Shown here piece by piece: positions 42,045 through 50,869 of a stretch of DNA of 64,000 bases; positions within the stretch are counted from its first letter, which is position 1; every line of letters begins with the position of its first letter. The stretch lies in assembly GCA_029226975.1 (NCBI GenBank), contig JAQXZB010000075.1, positions 1 through 64,000 on the forward strand. Reading direction: 5' to 3'. The position numbers were made by a program, and so were the translations under genes. The notes under the pieces were generated by a model, which did no database searches, was not told where the DNA came from, and worked only from the letters and a program-made list of their open reading frames with translations. The DNA comes from Clostridiales bacterium (GTDB taxonomy: Bacteria; Bacillota; Clostridia; UBA1381).

Positions 42045-43445
42045 ATGGCAAAACCTGTAGAGATTACGGAAACAGTCTTAAGAGACGCTCACCAGTCACT
42101 TATCGCTACAAGAATGACCACCGATGAAATACTTCCCATAGTTGAGAAGCTTGACCAAATCGGCTATCATTCCCTTGAAGCGTGGGGCGGTGCCACATTC
42201 GATGCTTGTTTGAGATTTTTAAACGAGGATCCGTGGGAAAGATTAAGAAAGATTAAGGATAAGGCTAAAAATACGCCTATACAGATGCTTTTTAGGGGTC
42301 AGAATATTTTGGGCTACCGTCACTATGCGGACGATGTTGTTGAGTATTTTGTTCAGAAATCCATCGCAAACGGCGTTGACATTTTAAGAATATTCGACGC
42401 ATTAAACGACCCCAGAAACCTTGAATGTGCAATAAATGCCTGCAAAAAGGAAAAGGGTCATGTACAGGCAACAGTGTGCTATACCATAAGCCCGGTTCAC
42501 GATATAGAAAGCTTTACAAAGCTTGCAAAGCAGCTTGAGGACATGGGTGCGGATTCCATTTGTATCAAGGATATGGCGGGATTGCTTCTGCCTTATACCG
42601 CATATGATTTGGTAAAGGCTATGAAGGCAACCGTTAAAGTTCCCATTCAGCTTCATACCCACTACACCTCCGGCGAGGCTTCAATGGTATACTTAAAGGC
42701 TATCGAAGCAGGCGTGGACGTTATCGACTGCGCAATGTCGCCCATGGCTATGGGTACATCACAGCCCCCGACAGAGCCTATCGTTGCGGCGCTTCAGGGT
42801 ACACCCTATGATACGGGCTATGACCTTGACAAGCTGGTTGAAATAAGCGAGTACTTCAAGCCCTTAAGAGAAAAGTACATTGAAAGCGGTCTTATGAACG
42901 CAAAGGTAATGGGCGTTGACGTAAACACATTAAAGTACCAGGTTCCCGGCGGAATGCTCTCAAACCTTGTTTCGCAGCTTAAGCAGCAGGGCAGAGAGGA
43001 CGCCTTTGACGAGGTATTAAAGGAAGTGCCCAGAGTAAGAGAGGATTTGGGTTATCCTCCGCTGGTAACTCCGTCCTCACAGATTGTGGGAACTCAGGCG
43101 GTGCTTAACGTTCTTATGGGCGAAAGATACAAGATGATTTCCAAGGAAACAAAGGGTATCGTAAGAGGCGAATACGGCAAGTGTCCGGTAGATATTAAGC
43201 CGGAAATCGTTGAGAAGATCATAGGCGACGAGGAAAGAATTACCTGCCGTCCCGCAGACAAGATTGAAAACGAGCTTGATAAGCTTACCAAGGAATGTGC
43301 CGAGTGGATTGAACAGCCCGAGGACGTGCTTTCATATGCACTGTTCGGTCAGGTTGCGGTAAAGTTCTTCGAGTACAGAAGGGCGCAGAAATATAAGATT
43401 GACGCGGATTTGGTTGATATGGAGAATAAAACCTATCCCGTATAA
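42045..43445 (+). CDS. oadA: Oxaloacetate decarboxylase alpha / 5S-type carboxyltransferase without biotin domain
   Basis: A 466-aa HMGL-like barrel that exchanges CO2 between oxaloacetate/pyruvate and carboxybiotin. Visible residues: VLRDAHQSLIATRM (metal-binding Asp14), the carbamylated-lysine motif SICIKDMAGL (Lys175) and the metal ligands QLHTHYTSG (His204, His206). It stops after the PYC_OADA domain, as in the transcarboxylase 5S subunit, and so depends on the separate biotin carrier. AAAGGAG site, 21 nt after oadB. It closes the operon with a strong terminator. Confidence 0.94.
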   Translation: MAKPVEITETVLRDAHQSLIATRMTTDEILPIVEKLDQIGYHSLEAWGGATFDACLRFLNEDPWERLRKIKDKAKNTPIQMLFRGQNILGYRHYADDVVEYFVQKSIANGVDILRIFDALNDPRNLECAINACKKEKGHVQATVCYTISPVHDIESFTKLAKQLEDMGADSICIKDMAGLLLPYTAYDLVKAMKATVKVPIQLHTHYTSGEASMVYLKAIEAGVDVIDCAMSPMAMGTSQPPTEPIVAALQGTPYDTGYDLDKLVEISEYFKPLREKYIESGLMNAKVMGVDVNTLKYQVPGGMLSNLVSQLKQQGREDAFDEVLKEVPRVREDLGYPPLVTPSSQIVGTQAVLNVLMGERYKMISKETKGIVRGEYGKCPVDIKPEIVEKIIGDEERITCRPADKIENELDKLTKECAEWIEQPEDVLSYALFGQVAVKFFEYRRAQKYKIDADLVDMENKTYPV

Positions 43446-43447
43446 TG

Positions 43448-43476
43448 AAAAAGCAGCCAAAACGGCTGCTTTTTTT
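43448..43476 (+). terminator. Terminator of the mmdA-oad operon
   Basis: AAAAAGCAGCC (43448-43458) pairs with GGCTGCTTTTT (43464-43474), 5-nt loop, followed by more T residues. Confidence 0.93.
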
Positions 43477-43477
43477 G

Positions 43478-43506
43478 TTGCATAAGCGTATGATTTGTGG
43501 TATAAT
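43478..43506 (+). promoter_or_regulatory. Promoter of the GH26-like/SLH gene
   Basis: TTGCAT (43478-43483), 17-nt spacer, TATAAT (43501-43506) with a TGG extended -10. It begins two nt after the previous terminator. Confidence 0.8.
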
Positions 43507-43539
43507 AAATATGTAAAAATTCGTGAAAGGATGATTTGT

Positions 43540-45594
43540 ATGAAAAAACTAATTACGGCGGCAGTCGTTTCGGGGCTTTTACTGGCAGGAACAACCGCTA
43601 TGGCGTACACCTTCCCCAACTCCTACTGGCCCGCAAGCCGAGGTTACGGCGCGGCGTTGGAGAGCGGAGATGATCAGGGTATTATTACCTATGGAAAGCA
43701 GATAATCGATATTATGGCCAATCAGCCCGAATGCAGTGAGGTTACCGATAACCGCGCCGCCAAAAGCTATGAGATAGCCAAGGCGTATGAGCGCATGGGT
43801 GATTACGCTTCGGCGGCGTATTGGTTCGAGTGGTGTATTCCCTATAACCGCGCCATGGGCTGGGACGATGCGGTTACGGCGGCTGAGGTAAAGGTAAATC
43901 AGTTTACGCCCAGATTTGATTTGTATACCCTAAGCGATACTCCCCAGGCAAGCTACGGCGCAAAGAACGAGCCGGCAAACGGTATTCTCTACGGCGAGGT
44001 TGCCGAGGTAAGTACGGACGCGGAGTCCATGGACCTTTTGTACATTGCCTACGGCAATAACGAAAGCTTCAACGACTGGAACAGGAGCGTTTTGAATAAG
44101 GACAGGGAAAAGGGCAGAGCGGTGGAAATCGCGCTTAACTTTGAGGGTATGTCCTCACAGCTTCAGCAGGTTATAGACGATACCGATTATATAAACAGGC
44201 TGGTAAGCTTTTTACAGTCCTATTCGGATATGCCGATATTTTTAAGAATAGGTGCGGAGATGAATGTGTGGGAGCCGCTGCCGGACGCAGAGCTTTATAA
44301 GCAGGCGTTTATTAAGGTTTCCAATGCGGTAAGAGGTCTTAATAATGTGGCGGTAGTCTGGAGCGTGTCCCATACCTCCTCATGGGGACGGGATTTTGAC
44401 GAATATTACCCCGGTGACGAGTATGTGGACTGGGTAGGCGCGTCCCTTTACTGCAATAAGTATTTTAACGGTCAGACATGGAGCGGCAACAGCCTTATAA
44501 ACGAGTTTTACTTCAAGACCGGCTACAGTGCCGATCCGGTGCTGCTTTTGGAGGAGCTTGCCCAAAAGCATGGTGCAACAAAGCCCATAATGCTTGCGGA
44601 ATGCGGCAGTGCGTACACAACAATGGGCAGTGTGAACGATACCGATGAGGAATGGGCAAGAAACCGCTTAAAGGGCATATATAACAGCATACCCATGGTA
44701 TATCCGCAGGTTAAGCTTATAGCTTATTTTAATAAGCGTGTACCCAACGAAAAACAGTATTATGATTTGACAGGAAGTGCGGTTTTGCAGAGCGAATACA
44801 ACGAGGTAACAAAATCACCCTGGTTTATTCAAGGCAAGGCGTCAAACACCGCCCAAAGCTTTAAAAAGGCAGAGAATACCGTACCGGTTAAGGGCAGCAG
44901 CTTAGAGGTATACGCCTATGCCCATACCTACGGCAATAACGAGCCTGTTGTGGATTACTATATAGACGGTCAAATAGTTGCAAGCTCCGATAAAATCCCC
45001 TATAAATGCAATATAGACATATCGGGGTACAGCGGAACGCATACATTAAGCGCCGCGGTAAACAATAACGGCAATTATATTATCTCAAAGGAATACACCT
45101 TCACCGCGCCGGATACGGAAAATCTGAGCGAGGTGCAAAAGGCGGCACTGGAATATAACCTGAACGCCAAGATAATGAACGGCTACGATGACGGAACAAT
45201 CCGTCCCTACGGAAAAATCACCAGAGCGGAATTTGCGGCGATGGTATGCAGAGCCATGGGCTATGAAAACAGCGAAAAATGCACCTTTGCCGACGCGGCG
45301 GAGCATTGGGCATCGGAATATATCCGCGCCTGTGTTGACGCGGGAGCGATAGACGGCGTGGGCGGAAATAATTTCGCGCCCAACGAAAACGTAACCCTTG
45401 CCCAGGCGGTAAAGATAATTTCGGTTGTAAAGGGCATTACAACGTCCGAGCAGGCTAAGAAGGACGGCGGTTATCCCGAGGGCTATTTAAAGGCGGCAAG
45501 GGAGAAGTCACTGCTTGAAAACCTGACGCAAAGCGACATAAACGGGCAGTTAAGCCGAATAGATACGGCAATGCTGTTCTATAACACAAAATAA
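43540..45594 (+). CDS. Secreted GH26-like glycoside hydrolase with SLH anchor
   Basis: The 684-aa product has a signal peptide (MKKLITAAVVSGLLLAGTTA, cleavage after Ala22). A helical, TPR-like segment (about 30-120, YEIAKAYERMGDYASAAYWF) follows, then a barrel resembling GH26: FLRIGAEMNVWEP puts the acid/base at Glu240 and KPIMLAECGSAYT the nucleophile at Glu354. A beta-sandwich linker (about 440-530) and two to three SLH modules (ITRAEFAAMVCRAMG; WASEYIRACVDAGAIDGVGG) end the protein. It is likely a wall-anchored mannanase or other beta-glycanase; the exact substrate is open. ATG 43540 after GAAAGG is preferred to the longer frame, which crosses the promoter. Confidence 0.85.
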   Translation: MKKLITAAVVSGLLLAGTTAMAYTFPNSYWPASRGYGAALESGDDQGIITYGKQIIDIMANQPECSEVTDNRAAKSYEIAKAYERMGDYASAAYWFEWCIPYNRAMGWDDAVTAAEVKVNQFTPRFDLYTLSDTPQASYGAKNEPANGILYGEVAEVSTDAESMDLLYIAYGNNESFNDWNRSVLNKDREKGRAVEIALNFEGMSSQLQQVIDDTDYINRLVSFLQSYSDMPIFLRIGAEMNVWEPLPDAELYKQAFIKVSNAVRGLNNVAVVWSVSHTSSWGRDFDEYYPGDEYVDWVGASLYCNKYFNGQTWSGNSLINEFYFKTGYSADPVLLLEELAQKHGATKPIMLAECGSAYTTMGSVNDTDEEWARNRLKGIYNSIPMVYPQVKLIAYFNKRVPNEKQYYDLTGSAVLQSEYNEVTKSPWFIQGKASNTAQSFKKAENTVPVKGSSLEVYAYAHTYGNNEPVVDYYIDGQIVASSDKIPYKCNIDISGYSGTHTLSAAVNNNGNYIISKEYTFTAPDTENLSEVQKAALEYNLNAKIMNGYDDGTIRPYGKITRAEFAAMVCRAMGYENSEKCTFADAAEHWASEYIRACVDAGAIDGVGGNNFAPNENVTLAQAVKIISVVKGITTSEQAKKDGGYPEGYLKAAREKSLLENLTQSDINGQLSRIDTAMLFYNTK

Positions 45595-45604
45595 AATCAT
45601 AAAT

Positions 45605-45633
45605 GGGGGCTGCATCAACAGCCTCCGCTTTTT
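45605..45633 (+). terminator. Terminator after the GH26-like gene
   Basis: GGGGGCTG (45605-45612) with CAGCCTCC (45619-45626, one G-U), 6-nt loop, then GC and a T run. Confidence 0.85.
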
Positions 45634-45750
45634 TTGAAAAATTTTCGTTTTTTTGAGACCGAAGTGTTTTGTTTTGGATATATAAATATGTAAGTTAAAG
45701 ATAACGTTGTTTTTAATTACCGCAAATTCACGGAATTGGAGGATTTGGCA

Positions 45751-46302
45751 TTGACAGATGAAGAAAAGCTTTTGATAAATCTGAAAAAGCGCAGGCGGGG
45801 CAGTCTGGAAAAGGCTGTTGATATTTACACTCCTTATGTCAGCGTAATCGTTTATAATATAATCGGTGGAATTATGACAAAGGAGGATGTTGAGGAGGCG
45901 GTTTCCGATGTGTTCGTTTCACTCTGGAAAAGCGCCGGAGAGCTTGATGTTAAAAAGGGCTGTATTCGTACATATCTGGGCGCGCTGGCAAGAAACTGCG
46001 CAAGAAAAAAGCTCCGCGGCTTTAAGGGCGCATATGCACAGCTTGATGAAAGTGCGGCGGCTTCGGAGGAGGAGCTTTGCGCAAGGCTTGAATTGGATGA
46101 GGAAAGAGCCATGCTGCTTGAGCTGATAAAAGACTTGGGCGAGCCGGACTGCGAGATATTTCTCAGATATTACTGGTACAACGAGAGGATTTCAAAAATA
46201 TCCGATGTCACCGGGATATGCAAATCAACCATAACCACGAAGCTTCAGCGGGGACGAAAAAAATTAAAGGAAATTTTAACCAAAAGGGAGGAACGGCAAT
46301 GA
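45751..46302 (+). CDS. ECF-type RNA polymerase sigma factor
   Basis: A sigma-70 family protein of about 183 aa. Region 2 is MTKEDVEEAVSDVFVSLWKS with IRTYLGALARNCARKKLRG. Region 4 is ISKISDVTGICKSTITTKLQ. The frame is open from 45736, but GGAGG (45738-45742) is eight nt from the TTG at 45751, the likely start. Its TGA overlaps the ATG of the next gene (ATGA), the usual link between an ECF sigma and its membrane regulator. Promoter not clear. Confidence 0.9.
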   Translation: MTDEEKLLINLKKRRRGSLEKAVDIYTPYVSVIVYNIIGGIMTKEDVEEAVSDVFVSLWKSAGELDVKKGCIRTYLGALARNCARKKLRGFKGAYAQLDESAAASEEELCARLELDEERAMLLELIKDLGEPDCEIFLRYYWYNERISKISDVTGICKSTITTKLQRGRKKLKEILTKREERQ

Positions 46303-47744
46303 GCAAGGCTTTTTATGATTTTAAAATAGACCCGGCGGATATTAAAAACAGGGTAAATAAAACCCTTAATGCCGACCTCCGGGAAAGGAGACTGTATATG
46401 AGGTACAAAATATTAAAAACAGCGGTTATTGCGGCTGCGGTAACTGCCCTAACCGCCGTATCGGTATTTGCGGCGTCACCGGCAGGACAGGAGGTAATAA
46501 GCAGTATTGTTTCCTACTTCCAAAACGATAAGGCATCACAGATAACAAGCATGGAGGCTCTTGCGGAATATAACGAGGAAATAGGCAAGAGCGTTTCAAA
46601 GAACGGATATACTCTGACGCTTGACAATGTGGCGGCAGACGATAATTTTATTCATGTGTTTTACACCATAAGCTCGCAAAGCACGCCGTTTTTTGAGGGT
46701 GAAGACCCTCGGTGGGCGGCATATTACGGCACAGTCGGACCTCAGATGGGTATGGAATGTGTGATAAACGATACTCTTGCAGGTTATGGCACAAACAATA
46801 ACAAACATGACGGCTATTTCGCGGATAATTATACATATAAGGGCGTATGCAAATATAATGCCGTACTTATGCCAAGCTCCGATATTGTTAAGGTGGAGCT
46901 GTATGGGGACATTGGTTTTTACAAGGAAAACCCGATTTTTAATAAGCTCTATACCGACAGCTCACAAATAACCGACGAGGAAAGAGAAAAAATATGGTAT
47001 ATCAAAACAGAGGTAAATAAATCAAAGGTCAGAGTGGAAAGCGTGACAAGGGAAATAAATGCTCCGTTTTGGGGAGGAGAGGTGGAAAAGGCCGTATTCT
47101 CGCCTTTCGGAAATCAGCTTGTTATAGCCACGCCGGAATCGGTGTACGAGAATATACTGCCGGATAGCTTTGCGATGTTTGATGAAAAAGGAACTTGTCT
47201 TGATGTACTCAACGCCGGTTTCACCCGGAATGATGAAGGAATATCAAGAAATGCCTTTGAATTTTTAAAGGCGGATAAAAATACCCGGCAGCTTACCTTC
47301 GTTCCGCTGATTTTTCACGAGCATGGAGATGTAGGCACACAGATACGGGAAATAGGAACATATCCCATTGAATACAAAATAAGCGATTACAGCAAGGTGG
47401 TTGTAACCGATGTAAGAATAAGTGACGGTATGGTGGAGATAGATTATTACAAGGACGGCTTTGTAATGTATGACCCGGGCTTTGTTATTATGAATGAAAA
47501 GGGAGAAAATGCCGAGCCGGGCGGAAAGCTGGGCTGTACACTGTATCATGATGTGCATTATGAAACGAACAGCTATACCGCTCGCTATGAATATGAAAAA
47601 TATGCCGATGACGGCAGACCGATACCGCCGGACGAGAGCGTCAGCGAACAGGCATTAAAGGCGGAAATTGCCAAAATAGGGGTCTATGAGCAAAGCTATA
47701 TAGCTTTAGACTATGACAATGCCGTAACGGTGGATTTAAAATAG
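46299..47744 (+). CDS. DUF4179-type membrane protein, probable anti-sigma factor
   Basis: The 481-aa product has a short cytoplasmic part (about 1-42), one membrane helix (ILKTAVIAAAVTALTAVSVF) and a large extracellular part (about 65-481). The start of the extracellular part resembles DUF4179 (LAEYNEEIGKSVSKNGYTLT, TLDNVAADDNFIHVFYTI). Such proteins sit directly after ECF sigma genes in Clostridia and bind the sigma at the membrane. The size of the outside portion suggests it senses an envelope signal. GGGAGG site; a bidirectional terminator follows. Confidence 0.82.
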   Translation: MSKAFYDFKIDPADIKNRVNKTLNADLRERRLYMRYKILKTAVIAAAVTALTAVSVFAASPAGQEVISSIVSYFQNDKASQITSMEALAEYNEEIGKSVSKNGYTLTLDNVAADDNFIHVFYTISSQSTPFFEGEDPRWAAYYGTVGPQMGMECVINDTLAGYGTNNNKHDGYFADNYTYKGVCKYNAVLMPSSDIVKVELYGDIGFYKENPIFNKLYTDSSQITDEEREKIWYIKTEVNKSKVRVESVTREINAPFWGGEVEKAVFSPFGNQLVIATPESVYENILPDSFAMFDEKGTCLDVLNAGFTRNDEGISRNAFEFLKADKNTRQLTFVPLIFHEHGDVGTQIREIGTYPIEYKISDYSKVVVTDVRISDGMVEIDYYKDGFVMYDPGFVIMNEKGENAEPGGKLGCTLYHDVHYETNSYTARYEYEKYADDGRPIPPDESVSEQALKAEIAKIGVYEQSYIALDYDNAVTVDLK

Positions 47745-47750
47745 AAAATT

Positions 47751-47797
47751 AAAAAAACTCTTGATTTCGGATTAAATCTGATTTCAAGAGTTTTTTT
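47751..47797. terminator. Bidirectional terminator between anti-sigma gene and RNase J
   Basis: AAAAAAACTCTTGA (47751-47764) and TCAAGAGTTTTTTT (47784-47797) form a 14-bp perfect stem; the 19-nt middle can form a small ATTT/AAAT helix. Confidence 0.92.
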
Positions 47798-47801
47798 GTT
47801 A

Positions 47802-49469
47802 TCACACTTCCTCGATTATCGGTAAAATCATCGGGTTTCTCTTTGTTGCGTCGTAGATATATTTTGCAACCGCGGTCTTTAGCGCGCTCTTTAAAGAGGA
47901 CCAGTCCGGGTTCTTTTTTGCCATACTGTCCGTTACGGACTGCGCCGCAATTTCCCTTATTCCGCCCATCAGACTTTCCGCTTCTCTTACATAAACGAAG
48001 CCTCTTGAGATAATGTCCGGTCTGCCGACTATCCGCCTGCCATGATCCGTTACCGTCACAACCACAATAATCAGACCGTCCTGGGCAAGGTGCTTTCTGT
48101 CCCTTAAGACAATGTTTCCCACATCACCCACGCCTAAACCGTCTACCAAAATCTTTCCGGCAGGAACTGTTCCTGCGGGCTTTGCGCCGGTTTGGTCAAG
48201 CTCTAAAACAGAGCCGTTTTCCAAAACGAATATATTCTTTTCGGGTATTCCCACCTTCTGCGCCAGTGCCTTGTGCAGAACAAGATGCCTGTGTTCGCCG
48301 TGTACGGGTATGAAGAATTTGGGCTTTGTCAAGGCTAAGATTAGCTTTAACTCCTCCTGACAGGCGTGTCCCGAAACGTGTACCTCCGCAAGGGACTTGT
48401 ATATAACCTCCGCGCCTATCTTAAACAGCTCGTTTACCACGTTGGAAACGGATTTCTCGTTTCCCGGTATCGGTGTTGCACTAAGTATAATCAGGTCGTC
48501 CTTCGTTACCTCTACCTTTCTGTGGTCGCTGTATGCCATTCTTGTAAGTGCGCTCATCGGCTCGCCCTGTGAGCCGGTTGTTATTATAACAACCTGTGAG
48601 GGCTTGTACTTTTTGATGTTGTCAATGTTTATAAGCACTCCCTCGGGTACTTTCATATATCCTAAAAGTATGGATATTTCAACAATGTTTTCCATACTTC
48701 TTCCCGAAACCGCAACCTTTCTGTTGTTCTTTGCCGCGGCGTCTATTATCTGCTGTACGCGGTGTACGTTTGAGGCGAAAGTCGCCACAATAATTCTCTT
48801 GCTACAGTTTTTGAAAATCTGTTCAAAGGTTTCGCCTACAGACCTTTCGCTCATTGCAAAGCCGGGACGCTCAACGTTCGTGCTGTCGGACATAAGCGCC
48901 AAAACGCCCTCCTTGCCCAGCTCCCCTAACCTTGCCAGGTCTATCATATCTCCAACTATGGGAGTTGTGTCGATTTTAAAGTCACCCATGTGAATAACCG
49001 TTCCCGCCGGCGTCTTTATCGCCAGCGCCGCCGAATCGGCTATTGAGTGATTTGTGCGGATAAACTCAACGGAAAAATTCCTTCCCGCTTCAACCGTCTG
49101 TCCGTATCTTACGCGGTGAAGCTTTGCGCCGGATAAAATATTATGCTCTTTGAGCTTGTGCTCCACAAGCCCCAAGGTCAGTCTTGTTCCGTAAACGGGT
49201 ACGTTTATGGATTTTAAGAAATACGGCAGTCCGCCTATATGGTCCTCGTGTCCGTGGGTGAGGAAAATTCCCTTTATTTTCTGCCAGTTCCTCTCCAGGT
49301 ATGAAATGTCGTTTATTACCATGTCAACTCCGGGCATATCGTCATCGGGGAATGCCATTCCGCAGTCTACCATGATTATTTCGTTGCCAAACTCGAAGGC
49401 GGTAAGGTTTTTTCCGATCTCGTCAAGTCCGCCCAGCGGTATTATCCTTAATTTTTTTGCTTTTGCCAC
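47802..49469 (-). CDS. rnj: Ribonuclease J
   Basis: Metallo-beta-lactamase/beta-CASP nuclease with endo- and 5'-3' exonuclease activity, central to mRNA decay in Firmicutes. The 555 aa are standard. Motifs: LTHGHEDHIGGLPYF (zinc ligands), VIHMGDFKID, STNVERPG of the beta-CASP region, and HVSGHACQEELKL and IPVHGEHRHL further on. The start is GTG 49469, six nt after GGAG; an out-of-frame ATG overlaps it. It has a roughly 158-nt structured leader and its own promoter. Only one RNase J gene is in the window. Confidence 0.96.
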   Translation of the reverse strand: MAKAKKLRIIPLGGLDEIGKNLTAFEFGNEIIMVDCGMAFPDDDMPGVDMVINDISYLERNWQKIKGIFLTHGHEDHIGGLPYFLKSINVPVYGTRLTLGLVEHKLKEHNILSGAKLHRVRYGQTVEAGRNFSVEFIRTNHSIADSAALAIKTPAGTVIHMGDFKIDTTPIVGDMIDLARLGELGKEGVLALMSDSTNVERPGFAMSERSVGETFEQIFKNCSKRIIVATFASNVHRVQQIIDAAAKNNRKVAVSGRSMENIVEISILLGYMKVPEGVLINIDNIKKYKPSQVVIITTGSQGEPMSALTRMAYSDHRKVEVTKDDLIILSATPIPGNEKSVSNVVNELFKIGAEVIYKSLAEVHVSGHACQEELKLILALTKPKFFIPVHGEHRHLVLHKALAQKVGIPEKNIFVLENGSVLELDQTGAKPAGTVPAGKILVDGLGVGDVGNIVLRDRKHLAQDGLIIVVVTVTDHGRRIVGRPDIISRGFVYVREAESLMGGIREIAAQSVTDSMAKKNPDWSSLKSALKTAVAKYIYDATKRNPMILPIIEEV

Positions 49470-49501
49470 ATAAATCTCCTTTCTCTATTTTATAACATAG
49501 G

Positions 49502-49604
49502 AAATTGCTCGTTTTGAGTGAGCAATTTTGCTTGTTCAAAAAAAGCGTACCGCTTTGCCCCCAAGATTGGGGGTTAGGGGGTTGATGCGCTTTAACGCTT
49601 TTTT
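49502..49604 (-). promoter_or_regulatory. Structured leader of RNase J with terminator-like stem
   Basis: On the minus strand AAAAAAGCGT (49604-49595) can pair with ACGCTTTTTT (49548-49539), 10 bp, ending in a T run. It encloses CCCCCA/TGGGGG (49573-49558). A competing short helix AAAGCG/CGCTTT can form near the T run. A further hairpin AAATTGCTC/GAGCAATTT (49528-49502) lies between this and the ribosome site. Since the promoter lies upstream of it, this could be an attenuator, or simply the terminator for cdaA-cdaR. Confidence 0.6.
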
Positions 49605-49633
49605 ATTTGCCGACCTAAATTACACTATCTTAT

Positions 49634-49663
49634 ATTATACCATAATTTAGTGAATTTAGTCAA
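49634..49663 (-). promoter_or_regulatory. Promoter of RNase J
   Basis: Minus strand: TTGACT (49658-49663), 18-nt spacer, TATAAT (49634-49639) with TGG extended -10. It starts right after the cdaR stop codon. Confidence 0.75.
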
Positions 49664-49675
49664 GATGTTTACACA

Positions 49676-50869
49676 TTATTTCTCGCTTATTGTCACTTCA
49701 ACGCTTACTCCCGTAGGCGCGTTTATGCACTCTCCCGAAAATACCACAGGCACACTGTAAACTCCCGGCTCGTGATACCTCTCCAGGTCAATATGGGCGC
49801 TCACATCGGAATTTTGCGTGTCCTCGCTGCATTCCAAATTGAGCGTAAGCTCAGCCGGAGAAAGGGTCACGTTCATATCGAGGGGCGCGTTCATTGCCGT
49901 TATGGTAAATGCCATGGTTTTTAGCGCCTTTTTCTCAATAACCGGTGTAATTTGCGGATGCTTATCCTCCGGGACATATAACCCCGGCTGATCCTCCATG
50001 CTAAACACCTCCGCCTTGTCTGTGTGACGGTCTATAATGTATTTTACGCAGTCGCCCTCAAATTCATCCGTAACGCCCACCTCCAATTCCTTTGTGGGAA
50101 GCAGGGTTTTTGAGGTATTTAAGATATAATTTTGGGCAAGCTCGGAGCTTAGTACCGCCTTTATGGGAAGCGTGGTTTTTTTGTAAACCAAATTTTCCAC
50201 CGTTGTGTCCGTAACATCGCCGGTAATGGTGTCGTTTTGGGTTATGAGGTTATTGTTTTTGTCATACATCAGGTACTTCATGCCCGGCTCTGTGTAATCC
50301 TGGACAATGCCTGAAATATCCACCGTAACCGCGCCGTAGGCGACATTGGAAAGCTCCTTTGCAGAGCCGGTAATTACGGCTGAGGAAATGCCCGGCGTGG
50401 ATTTTATGATAAAATCCTTGTTGTAGCCGGTCTGAACAACGCGTATGGGAATGGTTTTGGAAATAAGCTTCACAATCTGTACGTCTATTCTGTCAGAGCT
50501 TGTTCGCTCCACCGTAAGCTTTGCGCTGGGCAAAGATATGGAAGCAGGGAGATTATACTCGCCCTCCTCCGTTACGCCCGATACGTCCACCGAAACATAA
50601 ACTCCGTCCATAAATTCCATAAGGTCGCTTCTTTTTCCGCTTATGGTAGCCGAAACGGCAGCCGAATCCGGCTTGTCCGCAACGGCAAGCTTTACGGAGC
50701 GAAGCTGCATTTCGCCCTCGTAACGCATGGGCAGATTGGTCATGCGTATGGTAATGCTCGGATCGTATATATATACAATGGTAAGCCATATACCGATAGC
50801 GAAAACCACCGACCATATGAGATTTCTGAATTTGTGATTTTGTGTTATCTTTTCGCCGTTCTCTCTCAT
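49676..50869 (-). CDS. cdaR: CdaR, YbbR-domain regulator of diadenylate cyclase
   Basis: A 397-aa protein with an N-terminal membrane helix (LIWSVVFAIGIWLTIVYIYD) and tandem YbbR repeats outside the membrane, for example LPIKAVLSSELAQNYILNTS. It modulates the membrane diadenylate cyclase CdaA. The ATG overlaps the cdaA stop (4 nt). In many Firmicutes glmM follows cdaR; here RNase J follows instead. Confidence 0.92.
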   Translation of the reverse strand: MRENGEKITQNHKFRNLIWSVVFAIGIWLTIVYIYDPSITIRMTNLPMRYEGEMQLRSVKLAVADKPDSAAVSATISGKRSDLMEFMDGVYVSVDVSGVTEEGEYNLPASISLPSAKLTVERTSSDRIDVQIVKLISKTIPIRVVQTGYNKDFIIKSTPGISSAVITGSAKELSNVAYGAVTVDISGIVQDYTEPGMKYLMYDKNNNLITQNDTITGDVTDTTVENLVYKKTTLPIKAVLSSELAQNYILNTSKTLLPTKELEVGVTDEFEGDCVKYIIDRHTDKAEVFSMEDQPGLYVPEDKHPQITPVIEKKALKTMAFTITAMNAPLDMNVTLSPAELTLNLECSEDTQNSDVSAHIDLERYHEPGVYSVPVVFSGECINAPTGVSVEVTISEK

